From positions 1 through 64,000 of the forward strand of contig WBUK01000002.1 of assembly GCA_008933765.1 (NCBI GenBank): a stretch of 64,000 nucleotides of DNA. The letters are read 5' to 3'. Position 1 is the first letter of the stretch; each line of letters opens with the position of its first letter. The notes under the pieces are model-generated. The model was not told where the DNA came from, did no database searches, and saw only the letters and a program-made list of their open reading frames with translations. Shown here one piece after another: positions 28,939 to 37,182 of this stretch. Made by a program: the position numbers and the translations under genes. This DNA is from Ignavibacteriaceae bacterium (GTDB lineage Bacteria; Bacteroidota; Ignavibacteria; Ignavibacteriales; Ignavibacteriaceae).

Positions 28939-29316
28939 ATGACTGAATTAAAAGAACGGAACACTGAACAAGAGCATTTGATTTCCATAATTACTGAAGC
29001 GATTTTTGAAAAAAAAGGGATTGATGTAAAACTGCTTGACCTTAGGGGGATTACCACTATTGCCGATTTTTTTCTGATCTGCAGTGCTGAATCAGACATT
29101 CAGGCGAAAGCTATTGCGGATAATATTGATAAAAAACTTTCCGAAGCAGGCGTTAAAATTTGGCAAAAAGAGGGATTCAAAGCTCTTTCATGGATTTTAT
29201 TAGACCTTTCCGATATTGTGGTTCATATTTTCAGGGAAGAAGCCCGGCAGTTCTATAATTTAGAACGCTTATGGGGCGACGCACCTGTTGAAGAACTTGC
29301 TGATACTTTAAAATAG
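28939..29316 (+). CDS. rsfS: Ribosomal silencing factor RsfS
   Basis: RsfS binds ribosomal protein L14 and blocks joining of the two ribosomal subunits during starvation. I chose ATG 28939, one base after the preceding stop, over an in-frame TTG at 28927. The 125-residue product carries the family core: DVKLLDLRGITTIADFFLIC, SAESDIQAKAIADNI, GFKALSWILLDLSDIVVHIF and ARQFYNLERLWGDAP. The LytR_C gene preceding rsfS is an arrangement seen in related bacteria. argS follows after 50 bases. Confidence 0.93.
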   Translation: MTELKERNTEQEHLISIITEAIFEKKGIDVKLLDLRGITTIADFFLICSAESDIQAKAIADNIDKKLSEAGVKIWQKEGFKALSWILLDLSDIVVHIFREEARQFYNLERLWGDAPVEELADTLK

Positions 29317-29366
29317 CTCAGTTAATTGGACTATTTTCCCAAAACCACCAACCTACGGAGCACCGA

Positions 29367-30995
29367 TTGAAAAATTATCTTTTCGACCTGTTTACCTCGG
29401 TCAAAGAGAAATTCGATATAAGTGATGACACTGAAATAAATTTTGATATTCCAAAAATAGAATCACACGGTGATTACTCGACAAACATTGCGATGTTGCT
29501 CGCAAAAAAGTTGAAGAAAAACCCCCGCGATTTAGCACACGAAATTATCTATTCATTAGAGCACGACCTGGCGGTTATTTCTAAGGTTGAAGTGGCGGGA
29601 CCGGGGTTTATTAATTTCTTCTTTAATCCGGACTACATTTCCCGCTCAGTGAAAGAAATTTTGGAAAAAGGGGCAAAATTCGGCAAAACTGAAACAAACC
29701 TGGGCAAAAAAGCATTAGTTGAGTTTGTTTCTGCAAATCCAACGGGCCCCCTTACCGTGGGGCACGGACGGAATGCCGTTAGTGGTGATACTATGGCAAA
29801 CTTGCTTGAAGCAACCGGATACAAAGTAGATAGAGAATATTATTTCAACAACGCCGGCAGACAAATGAGGGTTTTGGGTAACTCGGTTAGGTTGCGCTAT
29901 TTGGAGTTACTCGGAGAGCAGGTAGAGTTCCCTGAAGATCATTATCAGGGGCAATATATTATCGATATTGCCAAGGGGTTGCTTGAGAAAAATGGTGATA
30001 CCCTGAAAAATGAGGATGCTGAAGGAATTTTTAAAGATGAAGCTGAAAAGGTGATTTTTGAAGATATCAAGAAAACACTCGGACGGCTTGGGATAAAACA
30101 CGAAACCTTTTTTAACGAAAACTCTCTGTATGAAGAGGGAAAGATTGAAAGCCTGCTTAACACCTTCAAAGAGCGGGGGTTAAGTTATGAAAAAGATGGT
30201 GCTGTTTGGTTAAAACTTTCGGATCTTGGAAATGAAAAAGACAAAGTAATTGTTAAAAACAGCGGGGAACCAACTTACCGGTTGCCTGATATTGCCTACC
30301 ATGCAACAAAGTTTGACAGAGGATATGATTTTATTGTGGATCTGTTCGGTTCTGACCACACTGCTACATATCCTGATGTTCTTGCCGCTTTAAGTGAACT
30401 GGGCTATGACACAGAAAAAGTTAAAGTTATGATTCATCAGTTCGTAACAATTATTAAAGAAGGTAAAGCGGTGAAGATGTCAACGCGAAAGGCTAATTAC
30501 ATCACACTTGACGAACTTATTGATTGGGTAGGCTCTGATGTTGTGAGATATTTTTTCAACATGCGTGCCGTTTCTACTCATTTGAATTTTGACTTAGACC
30601 TTGCTGTTAAACATTCGGAAGAAAACCCTGTGTTTTACCTTCAATATGCACATGCACGGATTTGTTCAATTATCAGAATGACCACTGAGCAGGGGCTTTC
30701 GGCTTCTTCGGAAAATTTAACTCTTTTATCGACAGAAGAAGAACAAAAGCTGATTAAAAAACTGCTGTTCTTCCCGGATGCAGTTGAAAACGCTGCACGC
30801 GTTTTGGATGCTGTCGTTTTATGTGCTTATCTGGAAGAATTGGCGGCAGCTTTTCACAAATTTTACACAGTCTGCAGAATTTTGGGAAGTGAAGAAAGAT
30901 TGGCTTCTGCGCGGCTCGCATTAGTAAACGCTGTGAAGTTAGTTTTAGCCAATGGTTTAGCTTTATTGGGTGTAAGCGCCCCTGAAAGAATGTGA
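29367..30995 (+). CDS. argS: Arginyl-tRNA synthetase
   Basis: This class I synthetase attaches arginine to tRNA-Arg. The 542-residue product starts at TTG 29367, preceded by a GGAG site; no usable ATG is present. Motifs are the HIGH equivalent VGHGRN in SANPTGPLTVGHGRNAV (about 123-139), the KMSKS equivalent KMSTR at 370-374, and a C-terminal DALR anticodon-binding domain with FLQYAHARI-like FYLQYAHARICSI. It is somewhat short compared with the usual 550-580. Its last 33 bases overlap the 3' end of the convergent comF-like gene. Confidence 0.95.
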   Translation: MKNYLFDLFTSVKEKFDISDDTEINFDIPKIESHGDYSTNIAMLLAKKLKKNPRDLAHEIIYSLEHDLAVISKVEVAGPGFINFFFNPDYISRSVKEILEKGAKFGKTETNLGKKALVEFVSANPTGPLTVGHGRNAVSGDTMANLLEATGYKVDREYYFNNAGRQMRVLGNSVRLRYLELLGEQVEFPEDHYQGQYIIDIAKGLLEKNGDTLKNEDAEGIFKDEAEKVIFEDIKKTLGRLGIKHETFFNENSLYEEGKIESLLNTFKERGLSYEKDGAVWLKLSDLGNEKDKVIVKNSGEPTYRLPDIAYHATKFDRGYDFIVDLFGSDHTATYPDVLAALSELGYDTEKVKVMIHQFVTIIKEGKAVKMSTRKANYITLDELIDWVGSDVVRYFFNMRAVSTHLNFDLDLAVKHSEENPVFYLQYAHARICSIIRMTTEQGLSASSENLTLLSTEEEQKLIKKLLFFPDAVENAARVLDAVVLCAYLEELAAAFHKFYTVCRILGSEERLASARLALVNAVKLVLANGLALLGVSAPERM

Positions 30996-31682
30996 ACAAA
31001 CCACCAAAACTGAAGCTGCATATACTTCGGCAGCACCTTCTGCACGGAGTGAATTTGCAGCAGCACGAATAGTTGCACCTGTGGTGATTACATCATCAAC
31101 CAAAAGAATTTTTCTTTCTGCAGCAAGCGCTGTATCAACCACCTTAAATGCACCCTGCATGTTTTTAAATCTTTCGTCACGGCTTCCTGAAGCCACCTGA
31201 CGGTGCGCAAAATGTACCCTTTTTATTACTTTTGTGCTTATATCAATACCCGTTTCACTTGAAAGCCCATAAGCTATCAGCTCAGCTTGATTGTAACCTC
31301 GTTCAATCAGCCTTGAACGATGAAGCGGAACAGGAACAATCAGGTCAATTTTCGCTTGAATTATCGAATCCCTCAGTTTTTGCGCAATTAACTGACCCAG
31401 ATATTTCCCGATTCGGAAGCCGTCTTTGTATTTGAGGGTTAAAACTGCATTACGCAAAGAGGAGTCATGGGTGAAATCTGCCGGCGAAAAAATCTTTTTT
31501 ACACTGCCGTCGGGGAAATGGTCAGATGAAGTAGCCGCCAAATCTTCTTCGGTAAGATAAGGCTCGTTTTGAAGGCATTCGGAGCATAAAAATAAAGTAT
31601 CTTTGGAGAGAAACTGCCCACAGTGGATGCACAATCTGGGGGAAATCAGGTCGCCGAGTGAGCGCAACAATTCAGAACCCAT
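30963..31682 (-). CDS. comF: ComF family phosphoribosyltransferase
   Basis: ComF-type proteins are linked to DNA uptake and contain a phosphoribosyltransferase fold. The 239-residue product starts with a zinc-finger-like CIHCGQF...CSECL segment (residues ~17-36). It then carries LIVPVPLHRSRLIERGYNQA and the PRPP-binding loop ILLVDDVITTGATI near residue 195. The 3' end overlaps argS by 33 bases on the opposite strand. No other competence gene is seen in the window, so its uptake role is inferred from family only. Confidence 0.88.
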   Translation of the reverse strand: MGSELLRSLGDLISPRLCIHCGQFLSKDTLFLCSECLQNEPYLTEEDLAATSSDHFPDGSVKKIFSPADFTHDSSLRNAVLTLKYKDGFRIGKYLGQLIAQKLRDSIIQAKIDLIVPVPLHRSRLIERGYNQAELIAYGLSSETGIDISTKVIKRVHFAHRQVASGSRDERFKNMQGAFKVVDTALAAERKILLVDDVITTGATIRAAANSLRAEGAAEVYAASVLVVCSHSFRGAYTQ

Positions 31683-31762
31683 TACTGCACTTCCTTTCTT
31701 ACTTTGGGCAAACTAAGCAGCATTGCTGTCTTCCTCACATGCAGTAAACAAACCCAACAGCA

Positions 31763-33904
31763 TCACTGCATTCCTTCTCGTTTTCTTAAAAACCATTCGG
31801 TACTTAAAAGAAGTATCAGAAAGCCCAAAAGCCAGGGGTTAACCCACAAATTTTTTGAGCGCGATTCTTTAAACTCTTTTGCTGCTTTTTCGTTATATTT
31901 TTCAAGTTCTTTAAACAGGTCTGAATAGTTTTGCCCGGTATAGAACGAGCCGTTAGTAATTGAACAGAGCGTTCGGAGAAACGATGCGTTAGTGTAAGGG
32001 TCAACCATTTCAATATCGACATCTCCTACATTGAATACCCCATTATCTGTTCCGATCGGTTTACTATCCAGCGAAGCGGTGGCAAAATAAGAATGATCCC
32101 CCGAATTTTGAGGTTGATATGACCCGATATAAACGCCTGCTCCGGTTGGAGTTAGCGTAAATGAATTGTTGCCGGAAGGAGTTTTTAGGTTTAATCTTAC
32201 TTCCGCATCAGAAACAGGATCAAACGACTCGTTATATACTTCGGCAATGAATTCAACCTCTTCGTTACGGGAATAAAACTGTTTATTTGTTCTTACAGAG
32301 AACCGTTTTTTATCTCTGACTGCGCCAAGCCATTTCGCTGTGCTGAACAGAAAATCGTCGAACAGATTGGCGTTTTTTGCCTTCAATTTCCACTTCCAGA
32401 TGTCGGAGGCAATAATTGCCAATGACCTCTTATTTCCAAAATTGCGGCTGATAATCATAGGGTCGGAGAGAACTCTTGAATTTATCTTAACCCAGGCAAT
32501 CACTTTGCTTTCAGGGCGCACTACACCTCTTAAATTTGGAACAAAAACCGGGGAGAGGTTATCCCAGTCTTTCAGATCGCTTTGCGTGTTCGCATAAAAC
32601 AGAGGGTCTTTTTCGATTCCCTGGGCAATACCGGGCTGCGCTTCATAATCAGTGCCGGCACCGGTTTGAATGGTAACGGGAAGATATGGCTCAATTTTTT
32701 TCAAACCCGAAAGGCTTGAATATTGATTTATTAATATAAAAAACGGAACATTGCGCTCCGATATTAATTTTAATACGGTGTTAAATACATCGGTGGGGAC
32801 AGCATTGGAGGGGAAATTAAGCAGAAACAGGACTCCTGTGCTGTCAAAAACGGAATTGTTAATATCTTTTTCCAACGGTTGAGGTGATGAATCGAATGTC
32901 ATGGACCGGACGGTCAGGCTTGAGTCACCCTCGAGCGCATTTTTAACGAAAGATACATCGGGAGTTGGAGCGCCGGAGAGAACCAGCACCTTTTTTCTGT
33001 TATCGATTACATTAATAAAGAAGGGGAAACCATTATTTGCAACATTAATTTCTTCCGGAAACTCTTCAGCCTTTACGGTTAACTTTTTAATACCAACTGT
33101 TGCCGGTTGATAGTCAAAAATAACTGAAGTAGTGCCGTTCTTTTCAACTGATACCGTTTTTTTCGCGATCACTTTTCCGTTTTCACTTAGTGAAAGTCCG
33201 ATTTCAGATTCCGGGAACCCGTAAACAGAAACGGTAGGTGCAATGGGTGTTTTGCTTCCTCTGATTACAAACTCGTTATAAGCTACATTATCAACCGAAA
33301 TGTCTTTCTTGGCTGATGAGTCGCCGATTGCGACGGTAAAAACGGGGAAACCCACCTTTTCGGAGAGTAGCAGGGGGTCGTTGCCGTCGGTAATAACGCC
33401 GTCTGAAACGATGGTAATCGTTGCATTTCCGGTTGAATTTTTTTTGATAAAGTTGAAGATTGATTCAAAGTTCGTGAGTTTTCCATCGAATGATGGAATT
33501 TTCTTCTCCGGGGTGAGGGTTGCGGTATCGATATCTCCTGAAAACGAGAACACCTTGGCGACACTTCCTAACGGTGAGGCAAACAAATCTGAGATAAACT
33601 TTTTAACCGTTTCTTCCCGTTTAGTGCCGTCGCTAAAATTTATTGAGGCGGAACGGTCGATGAAAAAGTAGTTTTCCGGCACCTCTTTCGATTTGAAAGT
33701 AAGATTCAGTACGGGGTCAAACAGAAGCATCAGCAGCAGCAAAAGGATCAACAGACGCAGCACACCTAAAAAATATTTCTTCAGTTTTGAGACTACCGGA
33801 ATCGTTACTCTGTAGTAAAAGAATGCGAGAAAAAGGAGTAAAACTGCAAAAAGCAGGTAAGTTACCCAGGAAACTGAAATCAATAACGAAAGAGAATCTG
33901 GCAA
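31763..33904 (-). CDS. Membrane protein with von Willebrand A-type domain
   Basis: A 713-residue membrane protein. Two N-terminal helices (residues ~10-32 and ~42-62) precede a VWA-like region with the metal-site start FFIDRSASINFSDG (D-x-S-x-S form) and TITIVSDGVITDGNDP. A middle region resembles glutamine-amidotransferase-like or CARDB-type Ig strands. A final helix (NPWLLGFLILLLSTEWFLRKR) anchors the C-terminus. This architecture matches large BatA-related membrane proteins common in Bacteroidota and Planctomycetes. Function is unknown; no MoxR ATPase is in the window. surE starts the same minus-strand run just upstream. Confidence 0.68.
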   Translation of the reverse strand: MPDSLSLLISVSWVTYLLFAVLLLFLAFFYYRVTIPVVSKLKKYFLGVLRLLILLLLLMLLFDPVLNLTFKSKEVPENYFFIDRSASINFSDGTKREETVKKFISDLFASPLGSVAKVFSFSGDIDTATLTPEKKIPSFDGKLTNFESIFNFIKKNSTGNATITIVSDGVITDGNDPLLLSEKVGFPVFTVAIGDSSAKKDISVDNVAYNEFVIRGSKTPIAPTVSVYGFPESEIGLSLSENGKVIAKKTVSVEKNGTTSVIFDYQPATVGIKKLTVKAEEFPEEINVANNGFPFFINVIDNRKKVLVLSGAPTPDVSFVKNALEGDSSLTVRSMTFDSSPQPLEKDINNSVFDSTGVLFLLNFPSNAVPTDVFNTVLKLISERNVPFFILINQYSSLSGLKKIEPYLPVTIQTGAGTDYEAQPGIAQGIEKDPLFYANTQSDLKDWDNLSPVFVPNLRGVVRPESKVIAWVKINSRVLSDPMIISRNFGNKRSLAIIASDIWKWKLKAKNANLFDDFLFSTAKWLGAVRDKKRFSVRTNKQFYSRNEEVEFIAEVYNESFDPVSDAEVRLNLKTPSGNNSFTLTPTGAGVYIGSYQPQNSGDHSYFATASLDSKPIGTDNGVFNVGDVDIEMVDPYTNASFLRTLCSITNGSFYTGQNYSDLFKELEKYNEKAAKEFKESRSKNLWVNPWLLGFLILLLSTEWFLRKREGMQ

Positions 33905-33911
33905 TTTTTAT

Positions 33912-34688
33912 CTAACTCCGGAGAGAAATTTCAGTAAAACTCCAGTCTTTAATCAATTCGAACTCTTCGTGGTCGGTTGAATCAAGTTTAATCGGTGTGA
34001 TCGAGATGTAGCCGTTGTCAATTGCGTTTTGGTCAATGTGAAGGTCATCCCCATCCAAATTAATAAATTCGCCTGTAAGTTGATGGTACTCTCTTCCAAT
34101 TTCGTCGTAAATGGTAGTATAACTATCAGCAAACCTTGAGTTACCCTGTTTAGTTATCAAAATTCCTTTAACCTGTTCTTTTGGGATGTTTGGAAAGTTG
34201 ACATTCAGAAGTTTTCCCGGTTTTATTCCGTTTTTGAAAGCTTTAAAAGTTATTTCTGCCGCCACTTCCGCCGCCCAGTCAATATTTTCGGATGTTCGTC
34301 CATTGATTGAAAAGGCAACAGCCGGAATATCCATCATTGCCGCTTCGCGCGCAACAGAGACCGTGCCCGAATAAATTATGTTAGTTGAAGTGTTGGAACC
34401 GTGATTGATCCCTGCAACAACAATATCAGGGTTGATATTCAGCACCTTTGTTATTCCAATCTTAACGCAATCTGCCGGCGTTCCGTTAACTGCGTAGCCA
34501 AAAAACTCGTCGTTAATGTAATGGCTGACAACTTTAAGGTGCTTTTTCATGGTGATTGCGTGCCCGGCAGCACTTTGCTCAAAAATCGGTGCTACTACAT
34601 AAATATCCCCCAGCTTTGCGAGGGCTTTCGATAATGCAATAATTCCGTAGGAATCGATGCCGTCGTCGTTTGAGATTAGTATTTTCAA
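33912..34688 (-). CDS. surE: 5'/3'-nucleotidase SurE
   Basis: SurE is a metal-dependent nucleotidase that removes phosphate from nucleoside monophosphates, linked to survival in stationary phase. The 258-residue product shows the metal-binding D8-D9 in ISNDDGID, the active-site blocks SAAGHAIT and GTPADCVKIG, and NHGSNTSTNIIYSGTVSVAREA. The VWA gene begins 8 bases after its stop. It is divergently transcribed from lexA across 171 bases. Confidence 0.95.
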   Translation of the reverse strand: MKILISNDDGIDSYGIIALSKALAKLGDIYVVAPIFEQSAAGHAITMKKHLKVVSHYINDEFFGYAVNGTPADCVKIGITKVLNINPDIVVAGINHGSNTSTNIIYSGTVSVAREAAMMDIPAVAFSINGRTSENIDWAAEVAAEITFKAFKNGIKPGKLLNVNFPNIPKEQVKGILITKQGNSRFADSYTTIYDEIGREYHQLTGEFINLDGDDLHIDQNAIDNGYISITPIKLDSTDHEEFELIKDWSFTEISLRS

Positions 34689-34798
34689 ATTAAACCTAAA
34701 AACTTAAAAAAATGGACTAAAAATATAACCAACAAGATCTTGTCGGGCAATGTAAAACAAATTTTTTGAAAAAAAGTTAAATTTTTTTTAAAAAGTAC

Positions 34799-34829
34799 TT
34801 GACAAGTGTACATTTGTACACTATATTTG
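34799..34829 (+). promoter_or_regulatory. lexA promoter
   Basis: TTGACA at 34799-34804 and TATATT at 34822-34827 are 17 bases apart. The downstream box extends to TATATTTG (34822-34829), an exact Bacteroidota -7 element, so this promoter fits both consensus schemes. It ends 31 bases before the lexA ATG. Confidence 0.75.
34805..34822. promoter_or_regulatory. Palindromic operator inside the lexA promoter (probable LexA box)
   Basis: AGTGTACA and TGTACACT are perfect 8-base inverted arms separated by TT. The palindrome fills the spacer between the promoter boxes, so binding would block RNA polymerase. A further GTGTACA half-site touches the lexA start codon at 34853-34859. The core GTAC-N4-GTAC resembles the LexA box described for cyanobacteria. 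Autoregulation is inferred. Confidence 0.75.
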
Positions 34830-34859
34830 TAGTGAACATTTGATTACTTTTGGTGTACA

Positions 34860-35501
34860 ATGAAACAAGAACTAACAGAGAAGCAAAAACTGATACTTGA
34901 GTATATCGCACGATTCATCGGGAACAAAGGGTATGCTCCCTCAGTAAGAGAAATAGCCAACCGGTTTGGGTATAGCTCGCCAACTGCTGCTAAAAAGCAT
35001 ATTGACAGCCTTGTGAAGAAAGGCTACCTTAAAACAGTCGGCAATATAAGCAGAGGGATTTCGTTAACTGAGGATATTGAATTGGAGGCTGAAGAAATCG
35101 AGATAGTTAATCCCGGGATAACCGTACCGGTTGTCGGGAGGGTTGCAGCAGGTCTGCCGATTCTTGCGGAGGAAAACTTAGAAGGAAGTATAATTATCGA
35201 TTCGGTCTTTGTCAGAACTACCGACGATTGCTATGCACTGAAAGTAAAAGGGGACAGTATGATAAATGCCGGGATTTACGAAGGGGATATAGTAGTGGTG
35301 TCACCAAAGAAAGCAGTTCACAATTATGATATTATTGTGGCAATGGTTGACGGCGAAGCAACTGTAAAACGCTTTTTAAGGAGGGATGGTAATATTCAAC
35401 TTTTACCGGAGAACGACGCTTATCCGGTAATTAAAGTTGAGAATAGCAGCGATTTTTCAATTGCCGGCAAGGTTGTCGGTGTTTTAAGATGGTATAATTA
35501 G
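34860..35501 (+). CDS. lexA: LexA repressor, SOS regulator
   Basis: LexA represses DNA-damage genes and cleaves itself when RecA is activated. The 213-residue product has an N-terminal winged helix (LTEKQKLILEYIARFI, then YAPSVREIANRFGYSS). The C-terminal S24 peptidase domain has the cleavage site A97-G98 in RVAAGLP, nucleophile S133 in GDSM and K170 in ATVKRF. All catalytic parts are intact. It starts a three-gene run with spacers of 11 bases and a palindromic operator in its promoter, so the two following genes should share SOS control. Confidence 0.96.
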   Translation: MKQELTEKQKLILEYIARFIGNKGYAPSVREIANRFGYSSPTAAKKHIDSLVKKGYLKTVGNISRGISLTEDIELEAEEIEIVNPGITVPVVGRVAAGLPILAEENLEGSIIIDSVFVRTTDDCYALKVKGDSMINAGIYEGDIVVVSPKKAVHNYDIIVAMVDGEATVKRFLRRDGNIQLLPENDAYPVIKVENSSDFSIAGKVVGVLRWYN

Positions 35502-35512
35502 GAGAGTTTTCG

Positions 35513-35761
35513 ATGAAAACAGAAATCTTAAGTAAAGCAATAAGAAACAGAAACAAGGTAAGATTCTACTATTCACTCAGGCAAATGGTGATTGACCCTT
35601 ACTTAATTTCCACAGATAGAACCGGTACAAAAACCATTTACGGGAAAGTTGAAAACACTGATAGTGTGGAAAGGTTTGAGTTTAAGAAAATTTACAACAT
35701 TAGAGTTCTCGAAACTGAAAGTTTTGCTCCGAGAATTATGAACATCACCCGTTATAATTAG
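35513..35761 (+). CDS. Small WYL-like protein in the lexA operon
   Basis: An 82-residue protein starting 11 bases after lexA. Its sequence (LSKAIRNRNKVRFYYSLRQM, then DPYLISTDRTGTKTIYG and FKKIYNIRVLE) follows the strand order of a WYL domain, a ligand-sensing fold found in transcription regulators of DNA-damage and phage-defence genes. The usual W-Y-L triad is not obvious, and there is no DNA-binding domain. It could be a stand-alone sensor or a family-specific accessory protein. The match is by eye only. Confidence 0.5.
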   Translation: MKTEILSKAIRNRNKVRFYYSLRQMVIDPYLISTDRTGTKTIYGKVENTDSVERFEFKKIYNIRVLETESFAPRIMNITRYN

Positions 35762-35772
35762 GAGAAAATACC

Positions 35773-36219
35773 ATGTATAAGTTGAATAAAAGAGACCTGA
35801 CGGATAAACTTTACTTTAAGCTCCGTGAGATTGGCTACTCAACTATTGGCAGAAGGTATGGGACATACCTGCCGAATCCGCCTGATATTGGTGAATTTGA
35901 AATAGATATTTTGGCAAAAAGAAAGATGGACTTTGCTATTGGCATTGCGATTGATGATCTTTCGGGTGTGGACATTGAATTTATCAAAAAGAAGATCAGA
36001 TTTCTTGCAGGCAGAAAGTCAACTTACAGCGGTAACCCGGTTAGGCTTTACATTGCAGTTACCAGAAGAAACTATTTTTTACTTAAACATATTATTGACG
36101 GCGACCTGCAGGATTTATCAACCGAGGTTGAACTTGTCCTGTTTGATTCGGAAACAGAAATGGTTATTTCTGAAGAGGTAGTTGAAAAAAGGGCGTTTTT
36201 ACCAAGATTTATGAATTAA
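35773..36219 (+). CDS. Hypothetical protein, possible degenerate PD-(D/E)XK fold, in the lexA operon
   Basis: A 148-residue protein starting 11 bases after the WYL-like gene with an AGGAGAAA site. The segment GEFEIDILAKRKMDFAIGIAI resembles the central hairpin of PD-(D/E)XK nucleases, where an acidic residue (here in EIDILA) is followed by a strand carrying E-x-K. That second motif reads GIAI here, so catalysis is doubtful. An alpha-helix (IEFIKKKIRFLAG) and a further strand (PVRLYIAVT) fit the same fold. It lies last in the lexA transcript. I do not recognise a named family; the fold idea is weak inference. Confidence 0.45.
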   Translation: MYKLNKRDLTDKLYFKLREIGYSTIGRRYGTYLPNPPDIGEFEIDILAKRKMDFAIGIAIDDLSGVDIEFIKKKIRFLAGRKSTYSGNPVRLYIAVTRRNYFLLKHIIDGDLQDLSTEVELVLFDSETEMVISEEVVEKRAFLPRFMN

Positions 36220-36395
36220 AACTGCAATTTATGAGTTAATTTTGCAGATAACTGTAAACTCCCTTCTTTTTGACTTTTTTAACTCCGAAATTCTCACCAT
36301 TTTTGTCAATTGGGAAAGTTATTAATTTTCCCGTGTGAAAATAGTTTAAATTCTTCTCTTTGAATTTATTTATTCTTTAACTAACCGGTCCGCAG

Positions 36396-37175
36396 TTGGG
36401 CAACAAAGAAACATCCAAAACACAAACAGAACAGAAAACAGGCAAGCCTACACAGGGTATTCCGGGTCATATTGCCATTATAATGGATGGCAATGGGCGG
36501 TGGGCAAAAAGTAATAATTTGCCCCGTATAGCCGGGCACCGTGAAGGTGTTGAATCTGTAAGAGAGATTGTTAAATCGTGCGCTCGGATCGGTGTTAAAT
36601 ACCTTACCCTGTACACTTTCTCAACAGAAAACTGGAAACGCCCCAAAACTGAAGTTACCACTCTTATGCGGTTACTTGTTAAAGTTTTACGCAGAGAGAT
36701 TCAAGAACTACATAACAACGATGTAAAGCTTGAAGCTATCGGTGATATTTCTGCACTTCCGGGTGATGTTCAAAAAGAACTTGCAGACGCTAAAGAAAAA
36801 ACAAAACATAATAAAACACTTACATTGGTACTGGCTCTTAGTTACAGCGGCAGATGGGAATTGGTGAAAGCTGCCCAAAGCATCGCTGAGGAAGTGAAAA
36901 ACGGTATTATCGATGTAAACGATATTAAGATTGAAACTTTTTCGAAATATTTAACTACAAAGGGTATCCCTGACCCTGACTTACTGATCCGTACAAGTGG
37001 GGAGTTGCGAATTAGTAATTTTCTCTTATGGCAACTGGCTTACTCGGAAATATATATTACCCCCGTTTTTTGGCCCCAGTTCAGAGAGAGAGAACTGTTA
37101 GAGGCGATAGCCGACTATTCCAAGAGAGAAAGGCGATTCGGAAAGGTCAGTGAACAACTTGAAAAACAAAATTAA
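36396..37175 (+). CDS. uppS: Isoprenyl transferase (undecaprenyl diphosphate synthase)
   Basis: UppS elongates farnesyl diphosphate to the C55 lipid carrier used for peptidoglycan and O-antigen. The 259-residue product starts at TTG 36396; the next ATG lies within the catalytic motif and is too late. Catalytic D31 sits in IIMDGNGRWA, followed by RIAGHREGVESV, YTFSTENWKRP and the C-terminal DLLIRTSGELRISNFLLWQ. It leads the envelope operon uppS-bamA-skp-skp-lpxD, the usual grouping in Bacteroidota. Confidence 0.95.
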   Translation: MGNKETSKTQTEQKTGKPTQGIPGHIAIIMDGNGRWAKSNNLPRIAGHREGVESVREIVKSCARIGVKYLTLYTFSTENWKRPKTEVTTLMRLLVKVLRREIQELHNNDVKLEAIGDISALPGDVQKELADAKEKTKHNKTLTLVLALSYSGRWELVKAAQSIAEEVKNGIIDVNDIKIETFSKYLTTKGIPDPDLLIRTSGELRISNFLLWQLAYSEIYITPVFWPQFRERELLEAIADYSKRERRFGKVSEQLEKQN

Positions 37176-37182
37176 GGCAAAG

